Shown here piece after piece: positions 45,719 to 54,136 of a DNA stretch of 64,000 bases. A program made the translations under genes and the position numbers. The notes under the pieces were generated by a model, which saw nothing but the letters and a program-made list of their open reading frames with translations, was not told the DNA's origin and did not search any database. Every line of letters starts with the position of its first letter. Position 1 is the stretch's first letter. The stretch lies in assembly GCA_024234055.1 (NCBI GenBank), contig JACKOW010000010.1, forward strand, positions 62,001 through 126,000, in the 5' to 3' direction. This DNA is from Rhodanobacteraceae bacterium. GTDB taxonomy: Bacteria > Pseudomonadota > Gammaproteobacteria > Xanthomonadales > SZUA-5.

Positions 45719-47006
45719 ACCCATCCGGGTGCAGGTGGCCCGCGTGCTGCACGCGGTGGCCCGCGGTGTTTCCCTGGATCAGGCGCTGGCCCGCCATCTC
45801 GCCGAGCCGGCTGCCGGCCACGAGCGCGATCCGGCCTTTGCCCGCGCGCTGTGCTACGAAAGCCTGCGCCATGGCGTCTCCAACGCCGCATTGATGACGC
45901 AACTCTGCCAACGGCCACCCAAAGCCCTGATCGCGGCGCTGCTCGGCGCCGCCTTGACCGAGCTGCGCTTCCTGGCGACGCCGGTCCATGCAGCCGTGGC
46001 CGAAACTGTCGCTGCGGCCAGGGTGCTGGATGCCGGCGCCGCCGGATTCGCCAACGCGGTGCTGCGGCGTTTCCTGCGCGAACGAGATACGCTCGAAGCC
46101 CAGTTGCAGCAGAACCTGCTGGCGCGCCTGGACCACCCGGCGTGGCTGATCGAACGATTTGAAGCGGACTGGCCCGAGCAGCTTGAGGCCATCTGCGCCG
46201 GCGGCAATCGGGCGGCACCGATGTGGCTGCGGGTGGATCCGCGCCAGGGCAGTCGCGAGGACTACCAGGCCGAGCTGGCCGAACTGGGCATCGAAGCCAC
46301 GGCGCCAGTATCGCCGCCGCAGGCGCTGCTGCTGACGACGCCGGTCGCGGTCGAACGCCTGCCCGGATTCGCCCAGGGCCGCGCCTCGGTGCAGGATGCG
46401 GCGGCGCAGCAGGTGGTGGCGGTGATGGACGCGAAGCCCGGCCAGCGGGTGCTCGACGCCTGTGCGGCGCCGGGCGGCAAGACCGCCGCGCTGGCCGAAC
46501 AGGTACCCGATCTGGTGCTGACCGTGATCGAGAAGGACGCCCAGCGTTGCCCACGTCTGGAGGACACGCTGCGGCGCTGTCGGGTCTCGGCCAGACTGGT
46601 CGTGGCCGACGCTGCCGACACGGGCGGTTGGTGGGACGGCGAGCGTTTCGACCGCATCCTGATCGATGCGCCTTGCACCGGAACCGGCGTGATCCGTCGC
46701 CATCCGGACATCAAGTTTCTGCGCCGCGCCAGCGATGTGGCGGCGCTGGCTCGGGAACAATCGCGCCTGCTGGATGCGCTTTGGCCTTTGCTCACACCCG
46801 GCGGACGTCTAACCTACGCGACGTGCTCAATCCTGAAATCAGAGAATCAGGCCCAGATCGAGGCCTTCTGCCAGCGCACGCCGTCGGCGCGCGCGCTGCC
46901 GCTGTCCTTGCCGGGCTTCGTCGCCGCCGGCCCGGGGGTTCAGTGCCTGCCGGGCAGCGCCGATCAGGACGGCTTCTACTACGCCTGCTTGCAGCGTTCG
47001 GATTGA
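45693..47006 (+). CDS. rsmB: 16S rRNA (cytosine-967-C5)-methyltransferase
   Basis: 437 aa from ATG 45693. An N-terminal NusB-like helical domain (QVARVLHAVARGVSLDQAL) precedes the methyltransferase with DACAAPGGKTAAL, the conserved DAPCTGTGVIRRHPDIK and the catalytic Cys motif TYATCSI. It methylates C967 of 16S rRNA. The gene overlaps both neighbours, indicating translational coupling in the def-fmt-rsmB-DUF4390-ntrY run. Confidence 0.95.
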   Translation: MPAPNSSAEPIRVQVARVLHAVARGVSLDQALARHLAEPAAGHERDPAFARALCYESLRHGVSNAALMTQLCQRPPKALIAALLGAALTELRFLATPVHAAVAETVAAARVLDAGAAGFANAVLRRFLRERDTLEAQLQQNLLARLDHPAWLIERFEADWPEQLEAICAGGNRAAPMWLRVDPRQGSREDYQAELAELGIEATAPVSPPQALLLTTPVAVERLPGFAQGRASVQDAAAQQVVAVMDAKPGQRVLDACAAPGGKTAALAEQVPDLVLTVIEKDAQRCPRLEDTLRRCRVSARLVVADAADTGGWWDGERFDRILIDAPCTGTGVIRRHPDIKFLRRASDVAALAREQSRLLDALWPLLTPGGRLTYATCSILKSENQAQIEAFCQRTPSARALPLSLPGFVAAGPGVQCLPGSADQDGFYYACLQRSD

Positions 47007-47488
47007 TGCTGCCGGCACTGCTGGCGGCGCAGGATCTAGCCATCCGCCGGGTCAGCGCCGTCGCCGATGCCGTGCCTACCCTGCAACTGGTGATGAGCAT
47101 CAAGCTCGGCACCCGCGCCACCGAGGCCATCGAGGCCGGTCTGGTGCTGAGCTTCAAGGTCGATTGGGAACTCGCTGACGGCCGCGAACTGCAGCAGCAT
47201 CTGCTGCTGCGCTATTCCCCATTGCTGCGCAGCTATCAGCTGGGTATCGGCCAGGAGGTGGTGCAGACCTTCGCCCTGCGCAACTCGCTGCTGGCGGCGA
47301 TGGAGAACGCCCGAATGCGCTGGCCGGAGGCCCGCGCCTGCGAGGGCGATTGCGGCGGACGCGTGCGCATACGCCTGGATCCGGCCGCCTTGCCGGCGCC
47401 CTTGCGACTGCCGGCCCTGGTCGACAGCGACTGGCGTTTCGACAGTGGCTGGCAGGCGCTCGCCACCAACGCCGGAGCCGCACGATGA
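46943..47488 (+). CDS. DUF4390 family protein
   Basis: 181 aa if it starts at GTG 46943, which gives a signal-peptide-like leader (LLLRLLAAFGLMLPALLA). ATG 47006 would give 160 aa without it. The remainder is beta-rich with LVMSIKLGTRATEAIEAGLVLSF and YSPLLRSYQLG, as in the DUF4390 proteins found beside ntrY in Xanthomonads and Pseudomonads. Function is unknown; a periplasmic partner of the NtrY sensor is possible. The stop overlaps the ntrY ATG. Confidence 0.8.
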   Translation: MPAGQRRSGRLLLRLLAAFGLMLPALLAAQDLAIRRVSAVADAVPTLQLVMSIKLGTRATEAIEAGLVLSFKVDWELADGRELQQHLLLRYSPLLRSYQLGIGQEVVQTFALRNSLLAAMENARMRWPEARACEGDCGGRVRIRLDPAALPAPLRLPALVDSDWRFDSGWQALATNAGAAR

Positions 47489-49611
47489 ATGTCTGGAAGC
47501 GGGCTCTGCCGCTGCTGGCCTTGTCGGTACTGGCCCTGGGGGCGGTCTATCTGTCGGGCCGCGATGCCGAAGTCGGCCCGCGCATGGGCCCGGAATGGAC
47601 CTGGGTGCTGGTCGGCATGGGTCTGTCGCTGGCGCTGCTGCTCGGCGCGCTCGGTCTGGAAGCCTGGCGCCTGCGCCGTGACGTGCTGGCGCGGGCCCCC
47701 GGCGCGCGCCTGAGCTGGCGGTTGCTCAAGCGTCTGGCGCTGCTGGTGCTGCCGCCGCTGGGCATGTTGTTCATCTTTTCGCTGCGCTTCGTCCACGGCG
47801 CCGTTGATGGCTGGTTTCAGGTCGATGTGACTGCCGCCCTCGACGACAGCCTGACCGTGGCCCGGCGCGCCATCGATCTCAGCGAGCAACAGGCGCTGCG
47901 TCGGGTGCGCGTGCAGAGCCGCCGGATCGACGCCGGCGAAGCGGATGGCGATGATGTCGCCCTCGCCAATGTCCTTGATGATCTGGATGCGCTGGAGCTG
48001 GTGATCTACGACGCCCAGCGCAACATCAGCGCGCGCGCAAGCGCCGATCCGCGCTTCCTGGTGCCGAGCGCACCCGACGACGCCCTCTGGCGCGCGGCGC
48101 GCACGCGCGGCTCGGCGTCGAGCATCGATCGTTCCGGCGAGGCATTGACGATACTGGCGCTGGTCGACATGCCCGATCGCGACCAGGTCATGCTCGGCCG
48201 ATTCGTGCTCGACAACGAGATCGCCACGCTGGCACAGGCCATCGAGAAGCACTACTACGACTATCGACAGCTGGCCTTTCTGCGCGGTGCGCTCAAGTAC
48301 ACGCTGAGCGTGGTGCTGAGCGTGGTGCTGGTCGCGGCCATTCTGTTTGCGCTGTATCTGGCGTTCGCGCTGGCGCGTGGACTGGTCGATCCGCTGCGGA
48401 GGCTGGTGGAGGCCACCCGCGCCGTGGCCCAGGGCGACTACCGCATCGAAGTTCCAGAGATCACCGACGACGAACTCGGCGGCCTGGCGCGGGCCTTCAA
48501 CCAGATGGCGCGTGAACTCGATGAGGCCAATCAGCGGCTGCTGCGCGCCGCTGGCGACGCCGAAGCCGGGCGACGCTATTTCGAGGGCGTGCTCGATCGA
48601 ATTTCCTCGGGCGTGCTCAGCCTCGACGGCGCCGGCCGCTTGCGCACCTCCAATGGGTCGGCGCAGGAGATCCTGGGTGTGGATCTGAGCCCATGGAATG
48701 GCTTGCCGATCGAGCGCCTGGGCAAGGCCGACCCTCCGCTACTGCCGCTGGTGCAGCGACTGGTCGAGGCGCTTGCGCGGGAGCCGGGCGACTGGCGCGA
48801 GGAAGTGCGCATCCAGCGTGGCCAGATCGAGCAGCGCTTGCTGCTGCGAGGCGCGCGCCTGCCCGGGGGTGATGGCGAGGTCGGTGGTCTGGTGCTGGTG
48901 TTCGAGGATGAGGGCGAATACGCCCGCGCCACCCGCGATTCCGCCTGGTCGGAAGTAGCGCGGCGGCTGGCGCACGAGATCAAGAATCCGCTGACGCCGA
49001 TCCAGCTGGCGGCCGAACGCCTGCGCCGCAAATTTCTGGAGCGGCTGCCCGAAGCCGACCGCGAGATACTCGACCGCTCCACCCATACCATCGTCGCCCA
49101 GGTCGAGGCGCTGAAGGCCATGGTCAATGCCTTCAGCGACTACGCCCGACCGCCGCGGCTGGAACTCAAGCCGGTCCGCCTGTCCAAGGTCATCCGCGAA
49201 GTGGTCGATCTGTACAGCGGAGACACCTCGCGGGTGGACATCCATCTGCGCATCCCCGAGGACGAGCCGCCGGTGCGCGCCGATATCGGCCGCGTCCGCC
49301 AACTGTTGCACAATCTGCTGCGCAATGCCGAGGAGGCCCAGCCCGATCGCCGCGCGCAGGTCGATCTGGCCCTGCACAGCACTCAGGACGGCAGCCGCAA
49401 CTTCCTCGAACTGGACGTGCGTGACCACGGCCCCGGCATCCCGGAGACCCTGCGCGATCGCTTGTTCGAGCCCTACACCACCACCAAACCCAAGGGCACG
49501 GGCCTGGGGCTGGCCATCGTCAAGAAGATCGTTGAAGAACACGGCGGCCATATCCGCGTCGACAACATGAGCGACGGCGGCGCCAGGTTCAGGGTGCGGT
49601 TTCCTTTGTGA
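47485..49611 (+). CDS. ntrY: NtrY-type sensor histidine kinase
   Basis: 708 aa from ATG 47485, overlapping the preceding TGA. Three or four N-terminal transmembrane segments, a periplasmic loop, a HAMP domain (ALARGLVDPLRRLVEATRAVAQGDY), a PAS domain, the H-box RLAHEIKNPLTPIQLAAERL and the ATP-binding G-boxes (NAEEA, DHGPGIP, KGTGLGLAIV) are in order. NtrY senses nitrogen status or redox/stress and phosphorylates NtrX. The response regulator ntrX normally follows directly, but here only a repeat and an unrelated phosphatase gene lie downstream. Confidence 0.93.
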   Translation: MNVWKRALPLLALSVLALGAVYLSGRDAEVGPRMGPEWTWVLVGMGLSLALLLGALGLEAWRLRRDVLARAPGARLSWRLLKRLALLVLPPLGMLFIFSLRFVHGAVDGWFQVDVTAALDDSLTVARRAIDLSEQQALRRVRVQSRRIDAGEADGDDVALANVLDDLDALELVIYDAQRNISARASADPRFLVPSAPDDALWRAARTRGSASSIDRSGEALTILALVDMPDRDQVMLGRFVLDNEIATLAQAIEKHYYDYRQLAFLRGALKYTLSVVLSVVLVAAILFALYLAFALARGLVDPLRRLVEATRAVAQGDYRIEVPEITDDELGGLARAFNQMARELDEANQRLLRAAGDAEAGRRYFEGVLDRISSGVLSLDGAGRLRTSNGSAQEILGVDLSPWNGLPIERLGKADPPLLPLVQRLVEALAREPGDWREEVRIQRGQIEQRLLLRGARLPGGDGEVGGLVLVFEDEGEYARATRDSAWSEVARRLAHEIKNPLTPIQLAAERLRRKFLERLPEADREILDRSTHTIVAQVEALKAMVNAFSDYARPPRLELKPVRLSKVIREVVDLYSGDTSRVDIHLRIPEDEPPVRADIGRVRQLLHNLLRNAEEAQPDRRAQVDLALHSTQDGSRNFLELDVRDHGPGIPETLRDRLFEPYTTTKPKGTGLGLAIVKKIVEEHGGHIRVDNMSDGGARFRVRFPL

Positions 49612-49712
49612 GGGCGCGAGGGCGAGAGGGCACGAATAGGCAGGTGCTGTCATTGCCTTTTGCGTGCTGGATTGCCGTCGTGCCTCTCGCCCTCGTGTCC
49701 CCTCGTCCTCTG
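49610..49712. repeat. Octanucleotide array pair (GAGGGCGC type)
   Basis: Three GAGGGCGC/GAGGGCGA/GAGGGCAC units (49610-49633) begin inside the ntrY stop codon. A reverse-complement run (about 49679-49710) follows after ~45 bp. The octamer looks like a GA-extended relative of the GGGCACG heptamer. Confidence 0.8.
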
Positions 49713-49768
49713 CGTGCCGTCTGAAAACACGCTAGCCTTGGCGCCCTTGTGATGGCGGAGTTTCCCCG

Positions 49769-50717
49769 ATGCGTCGTTTGCGTCCCCTGATGTTGGCTTC
49801 GAGTCTGTTGCTGCTGGCGGCTTGTGCCGGCACCCGTGAGCTGGCTGCGCCGGCAGCCGCGCAAGCGCAACAAGCCCCGGCCGCAGTCGCGGCTGCGCCG
49901 GTCGACAACTATCAGCTCGACCTGCTGCAGGCCATCGCCTGGTCACGGACCTCGGCGGAGGCCGAGGCGCTGTACCTGCAGGCCTATGGCAGCGCCCGCC
50001 GCGCGCTCGACCAGGCCCTGGCCGACCCGACCTGGACCGCCGCCGTCGAGCAGACCGGCGACTTTGCCAAACTGCCGCCGGCGATCATCGTCGATGTCGA
50101 CGAGACCGTGCTGGATACCTCCGACTACATGGTCGAACGCCTGCGTAACGGTCGCGAGTTCTCCAATGCCGACTGGAACCAGTACGTGCTGCGCGCCAAT
50201 GCCACGCCGCTGCCGGGCGCGCTCGATTTCCTCAAGTACGCCGCCTCGCGCGGGGTCAAGATCTACTACGTGTCCAATCGCGCCGCGGCGCCGGCCGAAC
50301 CTGGCCTGCAACCGGAAATCGAAGCCACCCGCCGCAATCTGGCCCAGTTCGGATTCCCGGATACGGCCGACAGCCACAACTTCCTGTTTCGCGACGCAAC
50401 CCGCGGCTGGAAGGAAAAAGGCCCCGCCGCGCCGAAATCGCCCGTACCCATCGCATCGTCATGATGGCCGGCGACAACCTCTACGATTTCATCGATCTCG
50501 ACGAAGCCACCCGCGAGAAGCGCGACAGCGCCGTCGAGGATCACCCAGCTGGCTCGGCACGCGCTGGATCGTGCTGCCGAACCCGGGCTACGGGTCCTGG
50601 GAGAGCGTGCTGGTCGGCCGCAACAAGGGCGCCGATGCCCGCCGCGCCAAGCTCGAAAGCGTGGGCGTGCCAGCCGCCAGCGCCGACACCATCGCCCGCG
50701 GCGGCTTCGAGCCCTGA
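49769..50717 (+). CDS. Class B/C acid phosphatase, e(P4)-like lipoprotein (frameshifted)
   Basis: ATG 49769. The lipobox LLAAC and Ala-rich leader give a lipoprotein. The HAD motif IIVDVDETVLDTSDYM near residue 110 and IYYVSNRAAAP near 170 define the e(P4)/OmpP4 5'-nucleotidase family, which strips phosphate from nucleotides such as NMN at the outer membrane. The frame closes at 50462, but IARTHRIVMMAGDNLYDF (HAD motif IV) continues in another frame (missing C near 50427). The end (WIVLPNPGYGSWE...GGFEP) lies in a third (shift near 50540), stopping at 50717. Confidence 0.82.
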
Positions 50718-50720
50718 AAC

Positions 50721-50835
50721 GGGGCACGGGGCACGGGGCACGGGGCACGGGGCACGGGGCACGGGGCACGGGGCACGGGGCACGTGAAAGGCTACGGGTT
50801 TCGAGCTCTTGTGGGTCCAGAGTTGTCTGGAGACG
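50721..50835. repeat. (GGGGCAC)9 array with dispersed-repeat tail
   Basis: Nine units start 4 bp after the phosphatase stop (50721-50783). A GTGAAAGGCTACGGG tail and a GGTCCAGAGTTGTCTGGA palindrome (about 50815-50832) follow, the same order as at 15.2, 57.5 and 58.95 kb. Confidence 0.93.
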
Positions 50836-51033
50836 TGATCCCGGCCCAGCTGTGCCGTAGGCCGGATCCGCGCGCACGCCAGTTGTGACCAAGCCCGAAC
50901 CGAGCAAGCGCGCGGCGTCCGGCAAGCCCCGCCGCGGCCGCCGGCGCGATCAGACCTTCCAGGGGCACAGGTCGAGACAAGGTGCGCCTTGGGTACACTA
51001 TCCAACCATCAGTCACCCCAAAGGATGCGCAGA
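50836..51033. other. Gene-free stretch before the unknown periplasmic protein
   Basis: I see no gene and no clear palindrome here. The 3' end (AAAGGA, 51018-51023) is the ribosome-binding site of the next gene. Confidence 0.4.
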
Positions 51034-51558
51034 ATGAGACCGATAGCCCTGATCACGCTGCTGGCCGTCGGCCTCATGGCAGACGCCAGGGCCGGGCAAC
51101 CGATCTGGTCCTTTTCGGTCGCCACCACCGATAAACTGGTGATCGACACCGTCAGCAACCCGATGACCGTCAAGGGCGATCGCGCACTGGCCATGATCAA
51201 GGGTCGGGACGACCAGACGGTGCTCAGCCTTCAAGCCGACGATTACGAGGTCTATGACGACTCTGACAGGCAGTCCAACGCGGGCGTGCGCCTGGCGGGC
51301 ATGGTGGTCGTCGCCGACGATGGCGTGCTGCTGGAAACCGAGGAGCTCTGGTTCGATCCCATCAAGACCGAGCTCGTTGCCGCTGACGCGCGAGCAGGCG
51401 TTGCATTGACCGGGGCTTTTTCCTGTCAGAGCAAGGCCGCCGATCACGCCGAACTGCAGACCGTCATGAGCAAGGCGTCGGATCAGGGCAATGGCTACGA
51501 AATTCTGGCGCGCTGCGTCGGCGAGCGCATGGAAGCGAGGATTCGGCCGCTGTCGTGA
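51034..51558 (+). CDS. Periplasmic protein of unknown function
   Basis: 174 aa from ATG 51034 (AAAGGA eight bases upstream; ATG 51025 is also in frame). A clear signal peptide (IALITLLAVGLMADARA) is followed by a beta-rich protein with two cysteines (residues ~131 and 163). I do not recognise the family. It stands alone, between a heptamer array and a perfect palindrome. Confidence 0.6.
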   Translation: MRPIALITLLAVGLMADARAGQPIWSFSVATTDKLVIDTVSNPMTVKGDRALAMIKGRDDQTVLSLQADDYEVYDDSDRQSNAGVRLAGMVVVADDGVLLETEELWFDPIKTELVAADARAGVALTGAFSCQSKAADHAELQTVMSKASDQGNGYEILARCVGERMEARIRPLS

Positions 51559-51596
51559 GGCCGCGTTGAGATGATCTCGGAGCCGCGCTACGCTGT

Positions 51597-51624
51597 GGTG
51601 GGTCCAGATTTGTCTGGACCCACC
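51597..51624 (+). terminator. Perfect 26-28 bp palindrome, likely terminator/dispersed repeat
   Basis: GGTGGGTCCAGA-TTTG-TCTGGACCCACC forms a 12-bp perfect stem, followed after nine bases by a CGTTTTCCTTT tract. It lies 40 bp after the unknown protein gene. The same GGTCCAGA arm occurs in the family-3 repeats at 15.27, 50.81 and 57.57 kb, so it may be an adopted repeat. Confidence 0.6.
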
Positions 51625-51763
51625 TCAGCCCGTTTTCCTTTGCGTCCTTCGCGTCCAATGCCCTGATCGGTGTTCGAGGAACCGGATTGCGCGCGCCCAT
51701 CGCCGCCGCTTTGCGAGATGATCGGGCTCTCGCCGGTCTGATCGACCTGGCGCTATTCCGGGA

Positions 51764-53911
51764 ATGAACATGTCTGCATCGCAACGTCGCTGGCTGTTGC
51801 TGGCCCTGGTCGCCATCGCGCTGGTGGCTTTCTTCGCGCTGGATCTGGGGCGCTTCTTCTCGCTGGAGGCGCTGAGGGCACATCGTGAGGGCCTGCTGAC
51901 CCAGATCGGCGCGCATCCGCTGCTGAGCGCCGGCATCTTCTTCCTGGTCTACGTCGCCGTCACTGCCTTGTCCCTGCCGGCGGCCGCCCTGCTGACCATC
52001 GCCGGCGGCGCGCTCTTCGGTTTCGGCCTCGGCACGCTGCTGGTGTCCTTTGCCAGCACACTCGGAGCCACGCTGGCGATGTTGCTGGCACGTTATCTGC
52101 TGCGCGATTCGGTACAGGCGAAGTTCGGTAGCCGATTGAAGGCCATCGACGACGGTCTGGAACGCGAAGGCGCCTTTTATCTGTTTGCCCTGCGCCTGGT
52201 GCCGGTGTTTCCCTTCTTCCTGGTCAATCTGACGCTGGGCCTGACCAAACTGCCGGCGCGCACCTTTTTCTGGGTGAGTCAGCTGGGCATGCTGCCGGCG
52301 ACCGCGGTGTACGTCTATGCCGGCACCGAGATCGGCCAGCTGACGTCGCTCAAGGGCCTGATCAGTCCGGGCTTGCTCGGCGCCTTCATCCTGCTCGGGC
52401 TGCTGCCGCTGATCACCAAGAAGATCCTGGATCTGCTGCGCGCGCGTCGGGTCTATCGGGGTCACACCCGCCCCAAGCGCTACGACTACAACCTGATTGC
52501 GATCGGGGCTGGCTCGGCCGGGCTGGTCACCACCTACATCGGCGCTGCAGTGAAGGCCAAGGTGGCGCTGATCGAGCGCCACAAGATGGGCGGTGACTGT
52601 CTCAACACCGGCTGCGTACCGAGCAAGGCGTTGATACGGACGGCGCGCCTGCTGGCCGAGGCGCGGCGCTCGCAGGATTACGGCATCAATGCCCTGCACG
52701 CCGAATTCGATTTCGCCACGGCCATGGAACGCGTGCAACAGGTCATTGCGAAGGTTGAGCCGCACGATTCGGTCGAGCGCTACCGCGGCCTTGGCGTTGA
52801 TTGCATCCAGGGCGATGCGCGGCTGCTCGACCCGTGGACGGTTGAGGTCGACGGCCGGCGGCTGACGGCGCGCAACATTGTCATCGCCACCGGCGCGCGG
52901 CCGACGGTGCCGAAGCTGCCGGGCCTCGACACCGTGGACTATCTGACCTCGGACACGGTCTGGAATATCCGCGTGCAACCCAGGCGTCTGCTGGTTCTGG
53001 GTGGTGGCCCGATCGGCTGCGAACTCGGTCAATGCTTCTCCCGACTCGGCAGCGCAGTCACCATCGTCCAGCGCAATCCGCGCCTCTTGCCCAAGGAAGA
53101 CCCCGATGCCAGCGCTGCCGTGCGTGCGGCCTTCGAGGCCGAGGGCATCACCCTGGCGCTGGGCGCAGAAGCGCTGCGGGTAGAGAAGGATGGCGAGGGC
53201 GGCCGGCTGATCGTCCACGAGAACGGGGTCGAGCGCGCCATCGAATTCGACCGCTTGCTGCTGGCGCTGGGACGCACCGCCAATGTCGCGGGTTTCGGTC
53301 TGGAAGCGCTGGGCGTCGTGGTGTCGCCACGTGGCACTGTCGAAGCCGATCCACTGATGCGCACCAGCATGCCAAACATCTATGTCTGCGGCGATGTCAC
53401 CGGGCCCTATCAATTCACCCACGTGGCCGCGCATCAGGCCTGGTATGCCGCGGTCAACGCGCTGTTCGGCCCGTTCTGGACCTTCAAGGCCGACTACCGG
53501 GTGATCCCCTGGGCTACCTTCACGGATCCGGAAGTAGCGCACGTGGGCCTGTCGGAGACCACCGCGAAAGCCCAGGGCGTGGCCTATGAAGTCACCCACT
53601 ACGGCCTCGATGATCTGGATCGGGCCATCGCCGACAGTCACGACCATGGCTACGTCAAGGTACTGACCGTGCCCGGCAAGGACACCATCCTCGGCGCCAC
53701 CATCGTCGGCGCCCATGCCGGCGATCTACTGGCCGAATACGTGCTCGCCATGCGCCATGGCCTGGGCCTGCGCAAGATCCTCGGCACCATCCACAGCTAT
53801 CCGACCATGATGGAGGCGAACAAGTACGCCGCCGGCAACTGGGCCCGCGCACATGCCCCGCAAGCCGCACTGCGCTGGGTGGAGCGCTTCCACGCCTGGC
53901 GACGGGGGTAA
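51764..53911 (+). CDS. TVP38/DedA membrane domain fused to a disulfide flavoprotein reductase
   Basis: 715 aa. Residues ~10-225 form a TVP38/TMEM64 (SNARE-associated) membrane domain with five or six helices. Residues ~240-710 are a mercuric-reductase/lipoamide-dehydrogenase-like enzyme: FAD motif AIGAGSAG, redox pair Cys279/Cys284 in GGDCLNTGCVPSK, NAD(P) motif LGGGPIGCELGQ, and the C-terminal dimer signature HSYPTMMEANKYA. The catalytic His is present (H-x-x-P-T-x-x-E). No HgII-binding C-terminal Cys pair is seen, so it is not a standard MerA. Substrate unknown; a membrane-tethered electron or thiol donor is inferred. Confidence 0.87.
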   Translation: MNMSASQRRWLLLALVAIALVAFFALDLGRFFSLEALRAHREGLLTQIGAHPLLSAGIFFLVYVAVTALSLPAAALLTIAGGALFGFGLGTLLVSFASTLGATLAMLLARYLLRDSVQAKFGSRLKAIDDGLEREGAFYLFALRLVPVFPFFLVNLTLGLTKLPARTFFWVSQLGMLPATAVYVYAGTEIGQLTSLKGLISPGLLGAFILLGLLPLITKKILDLLRARRVYRGHTRPKRYDYNLIAIGAGSAGLVTTYIGAAVKAKVALIERHKMGGDCLNTGCVPSKALIRTARLLAEARRSQDYGINALHAEFDFATAMERVQQVIAKVEPHDSVERYRGLGVDCIQGDARLLDPWTVEVDGRRLTARNIVIATGARPTVPKLPGLDTVDYLTSDTVWNIRVQPRRLLVLGGGPIGCELGQCFSRLGSAVTIVQRNPRLLPKEDPDASAAVRAAFEAEGITLALGAEALRVEKDGEGGRLIVHENGVERAIEFDRLLLALGRTANVAGFGLEALGVVVSPRGTVEADPLMRTSMPNIYVCGDVTGPYQFTHVAAHQAWYAAVNALFGPFWTFKADYRVIPWATFTDPEVAHVGLSETTAKAQGVAYEVTHYGLDDLDRAIADSHDHGYVKVLTVPGKDTILGATIVGAHAGDLLAEYVLAMRHGLGLRKILGTIHSYPTMMEANKYAAGNWARAHAPQAALRWVERFHAWRRG

Positions 53912-53926
53912 CTGAGACGAGGCCAG

Positions 53927-54132
53927 AGCAGCGGAGCAAGCTCAGCTCTACCAAAGCGTCGGTGTGCGAGGCTCTGGTAGTGCCGAGCTTGCTCGGCAGG
54001 GTGTGCGGCTTTGCATCGTGGCGGAAGGCGCCACGGCCAAAGCCCGGCAGAAGCAGCGGAGCAAGCTCCGCTCTACCAAAGCGTCGGTGTGCGAGGCTCT
54101 GGTAGTGCCGAGCTTGCTCGGCAGGATGTGCG
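53927..54132. repeat. Two 81-bp direct repeats with hairpin structure
   Basis: Copies at 53927-54007 and 54052-54132 differ at only two positions over 81 bp. Each contains CTCTACCAAAGCGTCGG and GGCTCTGGTAGTGCC arms that can pair, and GAGCTTGCTCGGCA. A related hairpin is at 12630-12666. They sit between convergent genes. Confidence 0.85.
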
Positions 54133-54136
54133 AATC

